A DNA stretch of 64,000 bases from Trichomonas vaginalis G3. Taxonomy: Eukaryota > Parabasalia > Trichomonadida > Trichomonadidae. Below are positions 17,381-26,415 of the stretch, one piece after another. The notes below the pieces were generated by a model. That model ran no database searches, had not been told where the DNA came from, and saw nothing but the letters and a program-made list of their open reading frames with translations. How positions within the stretch are numbered: the stretch's first letter is position 1; each line of letters begins with the position of its first letter. The translations under genes were made by a program, and so were the position numbers. The stretch lies in NCBI RefSeq assembly GCF_026262505.1, contig NC_067206.1, positions 24,877,896-24,941,895 of the forward strand, given 5' to 3'.

Positions 17381-18607
17381 ATGAATGAGAAATTCCGAGA
17401 ACTGGAAGAATATTTTAAGCAACCAATTAATAACTCATTTACCAAGCCCAAGCAAGAGAGAGTCTTGATTACAAGCCAAGGTTCTGTCGGAGATTTTTCC
17501 ATGTTTGATAAAGAAATTTGGGAACCAAAATTTAACGACAATAGTAAAGGAAAGCACTTATTCAGGACGAGGAAACCGGTTGATGTAACATGTAGAGTCT
17601 TCTTTTCACTCGTAAAACCACAAGGCGCTCCAAATGGAACAAGATTTATATTACTTTACTCACCACCATTGTATGCCATATTAGATCAAGCCAATGAAGA
17701 GTTAGAGATGATCCCTAAAGATGCGCAGTTCTATTTTGAAGGAAGATACATAATTGTTTCATTTAATAACGTTGAACGTATATACTCTATCAAATCAGAT
17801 GCGAAAAAGTTATACGATCTTACAAAGAACAATAACTCAGATGAAGTCCTTCAGTTTTTCCTTTGTTGCCAGTTAAATCGGTACTTGGTTCCTCCAATTT
17901 TCCTTACTAACCCATTTTACAACAAAGTCGTCAACAACGAACGTTTCTTCTTCCTCGCATCAAAATATCCATACGAATACTACAATGATGAAACTCTTGA
18001 TAATTATATTCGTGCTTCTGAACCATTCATCGATACATTACTTGAACTCCTTCTCGATGAGTTTATCAAACCATTAGAATACGAAATTTCTCAATTTCCA
18101 AAAGGTTCTTTCTTATATCATCTTCTGTTAATGATGATTGATGAAGATGAGAACATAACAATCTTCAAGACGGCGTGCGAGAAATCCCGCAAGCCACAGG
18201 AAGCTTTTGTCCTTGGTTATGAAATTATGCCATTAAATGATCGAAGCAAAATGGTTCTCCACCTTGTATATAGCGTTTGTGAGAAATACTTCCCGGGTAG
18301 CACACTCGGCATCAAATTGATTAACTCAATTATGCTGAATGTTATTGCCAATCACCTCAACTTAAAGAAACTCGGATTTAAGGCTGATTTAATATTACAA
18401 CTCGAAAACTTACAACAAGGTACTTTAACTCCAAGCCTTTATAAGAGATATACAATAATCGCAAATGAATTTAAGAGTCAGCCGGCCAATTTCATACTCA
18501 ATAGGAAGGGAACATTCTCTTATGATAGCTTTATCATTATGGTTAATTTTACTTGGATGCATATTACTGATTTCATTAAAATTTGTGAAGCAAACAAAGT
18601 GTATTGA
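17381..18607 (+). CDS. Conserved hypothetical protein, 408 residues
   Basis: I do not recognise the family. The first half has beta-rich segments (DVTCRVFFSLVKPQGAPNG, FILLYSPPLYAILDQANEE, FYFEGRYIIVSFNNVERIY), the second half is a helical bundle from about 195 (ASEPFIDTLLELLLDEFIK, FLYHLLLMMIDEDENITIF, MVLHLVYSVCEKYFPGSTL, FIIMVNFTWMHITDFIKIC). The beta-then-helical layout resembles the 12.7-kb gene and some RasGAP-like or PH-helical adaptors, but no catalytic motif such as an arginine finger can be placed. Soluble; no signal peptide. The ATG at 17381 is the first in the frame and follows a TTTCAAAAATTC stretch. Confidence 0.75.
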   Translation: MNEKFRELEEYFKQPINNSFTKPKQERVLITSQGSVGDFSMFDKEIWEPKFNDNSKGKHLFRTRKPVDVTCRVFFSLVKPQGAPNGTRFILLYSPPLYAILDQANEELEMIPKDAQFYFEGRYIIVSFNNVERIYSIKSDAKKLYDLTKNNNSDEVLQFFLCCQLNRYLVPPIFLTNPFYNKVVNNERFFFLASKYPYEYYNDETLDNYIRASEPFIDTLLELLLDEFIKPLEYEISQFPKGSFLYHLLLMMIDEDENITIFKTACEKSRKPQEAFVLGYEIMPLNDRSKMVLHLVYSVCEKYFPGSTLGIKLINSIMLNVIANHLNLKKLGFKADLILQLENLQQGTLTPSLYKRYTIIANEFKSQPANFILNRKGTFSYDSFIIMVNFTWMHITDFIKICEANKVY

Positions 18608-18936
18608 AATAAACATGATTGTAATTTTATGCTCATCAGATAATTTTATTTCACCTTGAAATTAATGATTTTTTATGAAAAAAATAAATTTAATAAAACA
18701 ATAATTTGAAATAACTTTTCATAAGTCTATCTCAAATATGATAGTGTCTTGTGAGTTCATAAGCTAAGGCAAGTTAGTCATAAACAAAACAAAATAAGAA
18801 ATTTGTAAAATAATTATTTTTCTATGATCAAAATGTAATGAAAATCTTTGTAAAGTATGGTTGTGCAATCCAAAAAGTTATTTTCATTGTTAGAACTTAA
18901 AATCAATGAAAATATTTTCCAAAATCTAGCAAGTTA
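18608..18936. other. Intergenic, convergent 3' ends
   Basis: A 329-base AT-rich spacer. Nothing recognised. Confidence 0.6.
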
Positions 18937-19383
18937 TTATGAATTTTTTGCCTTCGTAACATAATCATTATTAACTGAGTAATATTTTCGAATTGCTGGG
19001 TTTCTTTGTACCATGAAAACGAATTGTTGATCAGTAATTGATTGTGGGTGGACATATTCTTGTTTTTGCTGATCAAAATACATAAGCTCTTGCAGATTTT
19101 CAACTAAATTAGTAACTAAAACCGGTTCTTCATTGACATTATTTTTTAATGTAGCCAAAACCGCATCCTGATAAGTAAGATACATTTTTGCTGGATCACA
19201 ATCATCTGTGTCTTCATCTTCGGAATCATAAAGCTTACTTTCGGATCGTCGTCTTGAAACTTTCTTTCTCGTTGTTGTATTTTTGGAAGGGCGTGCTTGA
19301 CTTATAGAATGTGTTAAGGGTTTCGTTTTGCTAAAATTGTCACTTTTATAGCATATTTGTTTTTGGATGTTTTGCGAAACCAA
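18937..19383 (-). CDS. Small hypothetical gene with uncertain start
   Basis: This reading frame of up to 148 codons has no ATG near its 5' end: the first is at 19185, residue 67. The stretch before it still looks coding, with a basic SKNTTTRKKVSRRRSESK block followed by an acidic LYDSEDEDTDD block, typical of a disordered nuclear protein. From the ATG on, 82 residues form a compact alpha/beta-like segment (YLTYQDAVLATLKNNVNEE, LVENLQELMYFDQQKQEY, RNPAIRKYYSVNNDYVTKA). Either translation begins at 19185, or an upstream exon with the start was not recognised, or the 5' end is broken. I searched by eye for GTAYGT and ACTAACACACAG intron signals in the 250 bases upstream and found none. Function unknown. 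Confidence 0.45.
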   Translation of the reverse strand: MVSQNIQKQICYKSDNFSKTKPLTHSISQARPSKNTTTRKKVSRRRSESKLYDSEDEDTDDCDPAKMYLTYQDAVLATLKNNVNEEPVLVTNLVENLQELMYFDQQKQEYVHPQSITDQQFVFMVQRNPAIRKYYSVNNDYVTKAKNS

Positions 19384-20406
19384 AAAAAAACTATGATATA
19401 CAATGTGTGTGTAAAGAAAATACTTTATTTACTAGTTAAAAAATCATTTGGTATTGATCAAGTTATTTTTTCTGGATAAGATATTATATGGATAATTGGA
19501 TAGAAAATACAATTATATAATCTTGTACCTGGTTTAATTAAGCTAATTGTCATCAGAAACTTGTAATTTTTATGAATTTCAGATTTTCTTTTCATTACTG
19601 CTTTTCTTAATAGGTCAAGTTCTTATTTACGTTATAAAGTATGATATTTACAAATATCAAGTTATCGTGTTTTTTGAGAAATTATGAGAAACAAACAAAA
19701 ATGAAAAAGATAGGAATAGCAATGAATAGTGATGTGGGTATAGAAAATGTAAGAGATATGAATGCAAAGCAATCAGTATTGAGGACATTGACCATAGATT
19801 TCGAAAAAAAAATGCTGCATATTGAGCGAAAACTATGATTATATTATAAGGCTGTCATTTAAAGCATAATGAAACTATTCCCTTTTCATTTTAATCGAAT
19901 AAGATAGTAAAGATTTTTGAATTAGCTAGAAACTGATGAGATGTTTTCACAAATCAGATTTTTAATCTCTATAATGCATAATTCACTCAATATCTCAATT
20001 TTGATATTGCGAGATATTTTTGCTATCGGTTTCGCAATTTTGACACAATAGCAAGAGGGTTCTATAAGCATTATTATCAACGTAGAATCTGAATATCATA
20101 TCAGAAAATGTCGCAAATCTGACATTTACCCGACCAAATAGCAAAAATAATTGAATACTTTTCGCAAAAACTTTAAAAATCGATAAAAATATGAAATATA
20201 GATATTAAAGAGACTTTTTATATAATATTCATAAAGATTTTCCAAAAATATGATACCGCAAAATTAAAAAAGTGACGTCTTGAGTGGAGTCAAAGGTCGA
20301 AATTGCTAGCTAAATGTTTTTTTAGCGAAATTGCGTATTGTACGTTTTTTCGCAAAACGAAACCCTTAAATGTGTTGAAATAGCACACTCCACAAATGGG
20401 GCATCC
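19384..20406. other. Long AT-rich intergenic region
   Basis: About 1 kb with no supportable gene. A short inverted motif TTTTTGCTAT at about 20020 and ATAGCAAAAA at about 20139, and several TTTCGCAA(A) words between 20020 and 20360, hint at old repetitive DNA. Confidence 0.4.
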
Positions 20407-21033
20407 TTAAGGGTGCACACGAGAGGATCATGTAAACTTCAGAATTTAGAACCTTATTTTTAGGCATTATCTTGGCTACCTATTTAGGCTCGAAAAGCAA
20501 AAAATATCAAAAAATACAACTTGACTCCATTATGACCCTTTCATTGAGGTAGTTTTTATCCGCTAGTATTTTCCCTTTGAATCTCTTTACAATTCGAAAT
20601 CAAATTCAAAACTCAGTAGAAGAAAGGAAGAATCGACTTACTATGGTTGTAATACGAATAAATACATATATTTAATTATTTTTATTTACATAATAATTGT
20701 TTGAAGCTCATATTCCATCAAATTTTTAAATAAAAACATTAAAATGTTGAAAATGTTCATATATTTTAATAGGTTTTTGGCACTTTATTGAGGAATTACT
20801 ACATACATAGTCGAACTGAACTTGATATTTTGAAATTTAAATTATTTATCAAAATTAAAATTTAACTTGAAATTTATAATTATTTAGTCATATTTTGCAT
20901 AATTCTAAGTAGATTTTGTAAAAAATCAAGAAAGAAAAATCTAACGTGCTTTATTTTTTCTTTTTTATAATAATACATATTATTATATAATTAACATATT
21001 CATAATGTTTCACCCTTTCAAAAATATAATCCT

Positions 21034-21063
21034 CCTCCTCTCAAATAAACGTACATACGGGTG
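21034..21063 (+). repeat. 30-bp direct repeat, copy 1
   Basis: The 30 bases from CCTCCTCTCAAATAAACG to ACATACGGGTG are identical to 23343-23372, which is the inner part of the right end of the TTAA-bounded element. Confidence 0.8.
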
Positions 21064-21210
21064 GCCTCTTTTTTCAAAAAATTAAAATTTGAAATTTTGG
21101 GCTCAAATATTAGAGATTTTTTCAACCTTCAACGATATATGTTGTCTATATCTAGGGCTGTACAAAATCGAGAAAAACATTGCCGTGCGGTAATATAGGG
21201 TCAAAAAAAT

Positions 21211-21240
21211 CGCGCCTCGGCGGCTCCGCCGCCTCGGCAC
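21211..21240. other. GC-rich island with CGGCGG-CT-CCGCCG hairpin
   Basis: Thirty bases with only a few A/T residues in DNA that is otherwise about 70% A+T. A 6-bp stem with a 2-base loop lies at 21218-21231. It is followed by a long CTT/CCTT pyrimidine tract at about 21268-21360. Confidence 0.7.
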
Positions 21241-21583
21241 TATTAAGTGCGCATTATATTTAATATGTCCTTCTTTTTTTTCTTTTTTCTTTTTTCTTCT
21301 TCTTCTTTTCCTTTCCTTCTTCCTCTCCTTCCTTTTCTTTCCTTCTCCTTCTCTTTTTACAACAACGTCGAAGATCTTCGAATTTGATTGTTGGAAAAGC
21401 ATCTATTTCAGATAAAGGATGCCTTTCTCACAGTCAACATACGAGGGTCCTGGCTGAAACGTTCTCAAAAAGCCTGAGATGGTAATTCTCTGATCACTCA
21501 TAGCTGGGCAGGTAGTCATTGCTGACAATACCTGTCTTTATGCATGCACGCTTTCATGTATATGGGTTTACACTATCAATTCG

Positions 21584-22116
21584 CAAAGTTGTTCCGAATT
21601 CTTCCAAAATGGAAGGACCCGAAACAACTTTGCTTGTTAACGATACAGACGCATTACTTTGCATTGATACTGTGCTGAGTTGTGTAGAAAGTTTGATTAG
21701 ATTTGTTTTGTTCTGGTATTTCTCATCTTCTGATGAGAGAAATCAAAGCAACACAACTCTAATGAGTTTGTTTTCACTCATTTGTATGTAGGTTTTTAGT
21801 TCGATTGGAGCTGCTTCATAATGAGATCTCTCATCAATTGATGAGGGAAATCATAACAAAGCAGCTCTAATGTATATGCTCGTATTAACCGGGTTGTAAT
21901 GCGGTGTAACGTCAGCTTGTAGTTCGTTTGGGGCCACTTCACATTGAGATGAGAAGAAATGATTAAAGGACTCTGAAAGGCTTTGGCCGTTGATGTTGTA
22001 ATCGCATTACTTGGAACTACCTGGATGCTAAGCTGTGTAGAATGTTCGATTAGAGCTGTTTTGATATGATTTTTCTCATCATAAGATTGGAGGAATCATA
22101 GCAAAACAACTCTAAT
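21584..22116. repeat. Series of four imperfect long hairpins
   Basis: Four inverted repeats lie in succession: 21584-21632 (CAAAGTTGTT ... AACAACTTTG), 21696-21763 (ATTAGATTTGTTTTG ... ACACAACTCTAAT), 21804-21871 (ATTGGAGCTGCTT ... AAGCAGCTCTAAT) and 22049-22116 (ATTAGAGCTGTTTTG ... CAAAACAACTCTAAT). The last three are related: each is about 68 bases with TCTCATC/GATGAGA-like inner arms, and copies two and four share a longer upstream unit beginning CGCATTACTT (21647 and 22003) and TGTGTAGAA. They look like diverged tandem units of one structured repeat. Confidence 0.65.
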
Positions 22117-22306
22117 GGGTTTACCATCATCTACTTGTATGTAGATGTTTGGGAAATTGTCTTGTTAATCGATTTTCGAGATGACTTTCAAATGCTATAA
22201 TCAAATGACAAACAAGTCTAAGATTTCTCGACAATACATCAAATCATGATGTTTGTAAGTGCGATGAGATTAGAGTTTTTGAAGGAATGACAAGAGAAGT
22301 AGGGAA

Positions 22307-22324
22307 GCTCGGCATTCGCCGAGC
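22307..22324. other. GCTCGGC-ATTC-GCCGAGC hairpin
   Basis: A perfect 7-bp GC-rich stem with a 4-base loop at the right edge of the higher-GC block, where the sequence returns to AT-rich. Confidence 0.65.
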
Positions 22325-22537
22325 AAATTAAAAATTAACGTATGGATTAAATTTTAAGAGGAATTCAATTTTAATTACGGGTTGTTCAAATATTGATTAA
22401 TATAAATTTATTAATAAGAATAAACAATTTTTGTTTTTGAATTTATTCAATTTATAGCTTTACATATAGTTTCAAAATTGTACAACTATGATTATTTCAA
22501 CAAAAAATATCTTACTTTTTCACTTCACTTTCACCCT

Positions 22538-22810
22538 CACTTTTTCCGTAATTCAAATTTCAACATTATGTATTTTAATTCCTTATAGTATTTTTAACAT
22601 AATTAATCAAATAATAATTGGAAGTTCTGAACTCACTTTTTCCGTAATTCAAAATCAAAAATATGAATAATATATCTATTTATTATATACTAATGCTATT
22701 TTCAACTAGAAGTGAGGTACGGTAATCTTACGGATTCCCGTAACTCAATTTTACGGAAAAAGTGCAGTAAACTACTTAATTTACGGAAAAAGTGTCGTAA
22801 ACTATTGATG
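22538..22810. repeat. Iterated CACTTTTTCCGTAA / TTACGGAAAAAGTG motif
   Basis: CACTTTTTCCGTAATTCAAA occurs at 22538-22557 and 22634-22653; its inverted form TTTACGGAAAAAGTG occurs at 22749-22764 and 22780-22794 within a 31-base tandem pair (22749-22779, 22780-22810). Related TACGGTAA/CACGGTAA words continue to about 22845. No protein-coding frame spans it. Confidence 0.65.
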
Positions 22811-23342
22811 TGGCGGTAAAATCACGGTAATTCACGGAAAGCTATATGCGAAAATTTGAAATTATACAAAATCTATCGAAACACTTTTAAATAGGTTGTT
22901 CTCGTATTTAAAATACTATTCCCAGATTTATTGTCGTCAGAATATTTCCAAATTTTTGCCGATTTACAAAAAATGATTTACAAAGCATATTTTTTAATCT
23001 AAAAAATTCCTAAAAAAAGGAACCGGTGTGCGGAAACCTCGGTAAATTACCGCGGTTCCCGTTGGGACTGCCATATCTATATCAGACCTCCTTTCTTTTT
23101 GATACTTAACATTGTTCCTAAATCTTAGCCGTTAAGGCTGTTCTGAAAATATTTTTTTTCGAAAAAATTCGAAAAAAATTCTTAAAATTCAAAAATCCCT
23201 TAATTCCTGAGGATTTTGGAAAAAAGTTTTTACATGAACATGTGTATATTATATGAAGTATATTGATAAGGTAAAAATCAAATTTTATTGCATATTCATC
23301 GAGAAAATAAACTAACGAATCCCTCAAAATTGAGAGGGTAAT

Positions 23343-23372
23343 CCTCCTCTCAAATAAACGTACATACGGGTG
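23343..23372 (+). repeat. 30-bp direct repeat, copy 2 (element right end)
   Basis: Identical to 21034-21063, then continues into the GCACCCTTAA terminus. Confidence 0.8.
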
Positions 23373-23585
23373 CACCCTTAAAATGTTTAATTTTACTCAT
23401 AAAAAATGTCACTTTTGTCTTAAGGAAACATTGAAATTTATTCGATTTGACTTTTAGATTGGGAAATCGCAGTTAACGTATTATAAACTATTTTATCCCA
23501 ATAATCTGTCCTAAACATGCTTTTTCTACGTATGCTAATGGTCTCTAGTTTGTTTTACTTTTTATTATGTAAAGAAAATAATAAT

Positions 23586-24848
23586 TCAAATTGATGATAA
23601 ATATTTTCTCACAGAGACTGAAGCAACATCGAGGGCAGATTTTCCATTATAATTCTTTGCTTCCTTATCAGCCCCAACTGAGATAAGATATTTAACAACT
23701 TCAAGTTGACCAATAATTGATGCCCAAATGAGTGGAGTATATCCAGAATTATCCTTTGCTTCTTTATTAGCTCCAACTGAGATAAGATATTGAACAATGT
23801 TAAGTCGGCCATTTTGTGATGCCCAAATAAGTGGAGTATATCCATCATTATCCTTTGCTTCTTTATCAGTTCCAATAGAGATAAGATATTGAACAACATC
23901 AAGTTGACCATTAATTAATGCATAAATGAGTGGAGTCCATCCACCATTAGACTTTGTTTCTTTATTAGCTACAACTGAGATAAGATATTGAACAATTTTA
24001 AGATGACCTTGAAATGATGCATGAATGAGTGGAGTATATCCAGAATTATCCTTTGCTTCTTTATTAGCTCCAACTGAGATAAGATATTGAACAACGTCAA
24101 GTTTACCATTTTGTGATGCCCAAATAAGTGGAGTATATCCATCATTATCCTTTGCTTCTTTATTAGCTCCGACTGAGATAAGATATTGAACAACATCAAG
24201 ATTTCCGTTTTCACTTGCAAAATGAAGGACATTCCTCTCAAAATTCCAATCATATTCTATAGGAGCAATCTTTTGCCAAAGTCCTGCTTCGATTGATTTT
24301 GAAATCATTTCATTGTTTCCTTTCCAAGAAAGTTCATCAAGGAATTTGTAAACGGTTTCAAAATCACTAGATTCCTTAAGTTCTGTGATTTTAGTTAAAA
24401 TATCTTGTGAATGATTATAATTTTCATTAGTTACATCGGCCGTCAAATCTTTGGTTACATTTCCAGTTTCATTTGGAAACGCTTTTAATTTATCTTGAAG
24501 TTTTTTAATTTCCTGTGTAAAATCACTCATTTCTTTCTCATTTTGTTTTAAAACATCAATGATCCCATCAAATATATTGAATTTCATGTATTTTTTGAGA
24601 GAATTCAGAATTAAAACAACTTCATCGAGATTTTGGATAGTAACTTTTGTATTTCGTGTACACACATATAATTCTTTGGCATTAATAGTTGAATGAGATT
24701 GTTTGAGAAGAGTAACGTACTGATCAGCGGTTAAACGTGAGTATTTCATGATTGTCTTGATGTCTCCGATCTTGAATGTATCGAAGAAGTTTTCATTCTT
24801 AATATAATTGCTTATATGAGCAGCAATGTCTTCGAAATTCAGAGTCAT
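23586..24848 (-). CDS. Ankyrin-repeat protein with trichomonad N-terminal domain
   Basis: The 420-residue protein has an N-terminal helical domain of about 210 residues (YIKNENFFDTFKIGDIKTIM, LTADQYVTLLKQSHSTINAK, then a coiled coil near 105-135, MSDFTQEIKKLQDKLK), typical of the large trichomonad ankyrin family. Six complete ankyrin repeats follow at about 205-402, each close to YTPLIWASQNGKLDVVQYL-ISVGANKEAKDNDG, with a terminal half-repeat KSALDVASVSVRKYLSSI. The repeats are nearly identical at the DNA level, a sign of recent internal expansion. Its last 50 residues and 3' end match the gene at 37.5 kb almost exactly. Probably an intracellular protein-binding scaffold; partner unknown. Start chosen as the first ATG. 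Confidence 0.9.
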   Translation of the reverse strand: MTLNFEDIAAHISNYIKNENFFDTFKIGDIKTIMKYSRLTADQYVTLLKQSHSTINAKELYVCTRNTKVTIQNLDEVVLILNSLKKYMKFNIFDGIIDVLKQNEKEMSDFTQEIKKLQDKLKAFPNETGNVTKDLTADVTNENYNHSQDILTKITELKESSDFETVYKFLDELSWKGNNEMISKSIEAGLWQKIAPIEYDWNFERNVLHFASENGNLDVVQYLISVGANKEAKDNDGYTPLIWASQNGKLDVVQYLISVGANKEAKDNSGYTPLIHASFQGHLKIVQYLISVVANKETKSNGGWTPLIYALINGQLDVVQYLISIGTDKEAKDNDGYTPLIWASQNGRLNIVQYLISVGANKEAKDNSGYTPLIWASIIGQLEVVKYLISVGADKEAKNYNGKSALDVASVSVRKYLSSI

Positions 24849-25130
24849 GTCAATCTAAACAAAATAAAAAAAAATCTAAAAATAGTTTAGATATATAATA
24901 TTATAGTAAAAAATCAATTTTGCTATTTTGGATTATAAAATATGTAACACGTTAATAGTTCATGATGTTTGTAGGTAACCATAACTCAGGAAATCTCAAA
25001 AAAATTCAAATCTAATTCCAAATTATAAATTTTCAACTAAAAATTGGTTGATTTTATAAAGAATAACATAGTGTTAATAGTTTTGCATAAATAATGGATT
25101 CAAAAGTTTTTGACATGTCAGTGTTGTCAA

Positions 25131-25784
25131 ATGACACAATTTTCAATGATTTTGATTTTTCTTCTTTCAGCTCAAGTCAATAGCTATGATAAAATTCGTA
25201 TGAAAAAAGATAAGTGTCTAGGCAGAATTGTCAAACCATATCTTAATCCAATTTCAAACGATGAAATTCCTCCTTATCTATGGCAACATCTTATTGAATG
25301 CTCTGGCGGTCAACCATTTGGAGCAACACTTTGTTCAGTTTACGATGCCAACGTTAATAAACTTGAAAGAGATTATTCAACTAGTGATCTTAATTCACTT
25401 GTTGATCAAATTGCAAACGAGTTCAATCTTGAACGAAATAGAGTTCAAGATTATTTCAATCGTGCCAAATGGTCTTCGCTTTCCAAACAGCTCTTCAACA
25501 GAATTGATATGAATCAGCCAATTAATGGATATAGAGCTGCTTCTTTGGGTGGCACCATTATTAAAATTACAAAAGTTAATGGCGTCTATTACATTAATTG
25601 TCGTAAGGCTTTTGTTTCTGCAAAGCTTCAGCACAGCTATTGGCAAGTTTACCTTGGTCAAATGCAATTTATCCAAGCACCTATCGAAACATGGCAAGCA
25701 CTCCCTCCTTGCGCATTAAATTATATTTATTATGAGCTTAATAGCAAGATTGAAGGCTTCCTCAACGTTTATAAGAATATCTAA
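25131..25784 (+). CDS. Hypothetical protein with possible homeodomain-like helices; N-terminus uncertain
   Basis: From the ATG at 25131 the product is 217 residues. I do not recognise the family. At about 70-105 a DLNSLVDQIANEFNLERNRV-QDYFNRAKW segment resembles helices 2-3 of a homeodomain-like fold (compare the WFxNRRxKW motif), which is suggestive only. The rest is an alpha/beta segment (GGTIIKITKVNGVYYINCRK, SYWQVYLGQMQFIQAP). Two readings of the N-terminus compete: this frame gives MILIFLLSAQVNS, which could be a signal peptide, while a different frame from the ATG at 25094 gives MDSKVFDMSVLSNDTIFNDF-like acidic/Ser residues before a stop. The latter looks more like a nuclear protein's N-terminus, so a frame break or unrecognised short intron near 25150-25180 is possible. 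Confidence 0.6.
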   Translation: MTQFSMILIFLLSAQVNSYDKIRMKKDKCLGRIVKPYLNPISNDEIPPYLWQHLIECSGGQPFGATLCSVYDANVNKLERDYSTSDLNSLVDQIANEFNLERNRVQDYFNRAKWSSLSKQLFNRIDMNQPINGYRAASLGGTIIKITKVNGVYYINCRKAFVSAKLQHSYWQVYLGQMQFIQAPIETWQALPPCALNYIYYELNSKIEGFLNVYKNI

Positions 25785-26415
25785 ATAATGTTTATTTTAA
25801 TCATTGCTAGTTTCTCTATATTTATCTAAATAATTTTATAAAAATTTATATTATGAAATAATGAAAATTGTGGGGATTGTATCAATATACTAAGGCAAAA
25901 TTAAGATTGATAAAAGAATCTAAGTCTGAGAAACTTGTTCAAATCACTTAGAACAAATTATTCATCTGATTGGATAATACTATGCACAAATTGCACCTGA
26001 ATCTCAAATACTCAGAGAATTAGAATATCTACACACGGAAAATATGAAAAAGTTTAAAGAAAATTCAAATCTAACTCTTAATATTAATAAATATCAGCCA
26101 GAATTTATGATAATATACTTTGTAAGTCATAGATAGCTTATTCTATTGAACCCATCATCGTAGATATAAGTCTTGATTAAAATTTTTTCCAAGTTATAGC
26201 AAAAGGATGTTAGGCAATTTGGAATAGCAGAACATCTAAGAGCGTAGTTAGGAGATAATAAATGGACAACTTCCTAGCAACTCTGAGATTTGATCATCTC
26301 ATAGCTCCTCCAATTTAGATGACATCAGCCTGAAATTTTAGCACTACATATTCATTATATAAAATATGGTGAAAATGTTCTATTTTATATACAAACAAAC
26401 AAAATATTTAACGAA
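25785..26415. other. Intergenic, convergent 3' ends
   Basis: A 631-base AT-rich spacer. The stop of the preceding gene overlaps a TAAA word, the trichomonad polyadenylation signal. Nothing else recognised. Confidence 0.5.

Larger units (their letters stand above)
20407..23381. mobile_element. TTAA-bounded, non-coding composite element
   Basis: The left edge reads TTAAGGGTGCAC (TTAA at 20407-20410) and the right edge GTGCACCCTTAA (TTAA at 23378-23381), so the 2975-base segment has 12-base inverted ends that include a TTAA pair. TTAA duplications are typical of piggyBac- and Kolobok-type transposons. After a gap, both termini share GAGAGGA further in. There is no transposase frame inside, so this would be non-autonomous or degraded. 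A second copy of the right-end sequence lies inside, at 21034-21063, which suggests a nested or rearranged composite. The inverted repeat is short, so the call is tentative. The interior includes a GC-rich island, a CTT-rich tract and the hairpin series described separately. Confidence 0.4.

Noticed and set aside
19641-19838. 65-codon plus-strand frame in the 19.4-20.4 kb gap
   Set aside because: No initiator, no domain, and no conserved pattern; chance frame in AT-rich DNA.
21103-21402. 99-codon Lys/Arg-rich minus-strand frame
   Set aside because: Produced by the CTT-rich microsatellite at about 21268-21360; no conserved content.
21800-22060. tRNA-like B-box words (GTTCGATTGG, GTTCGATTAG)
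   Set aside because: No A-box or cloverleaf can be formed; the words belong to the hairpin series.
23650-24200. Regularly spaced near-identical repeats that might suggest a CRISPR-like array
   Set aside because: They are 99-base ankyrin codon repeats in an open protein frame.
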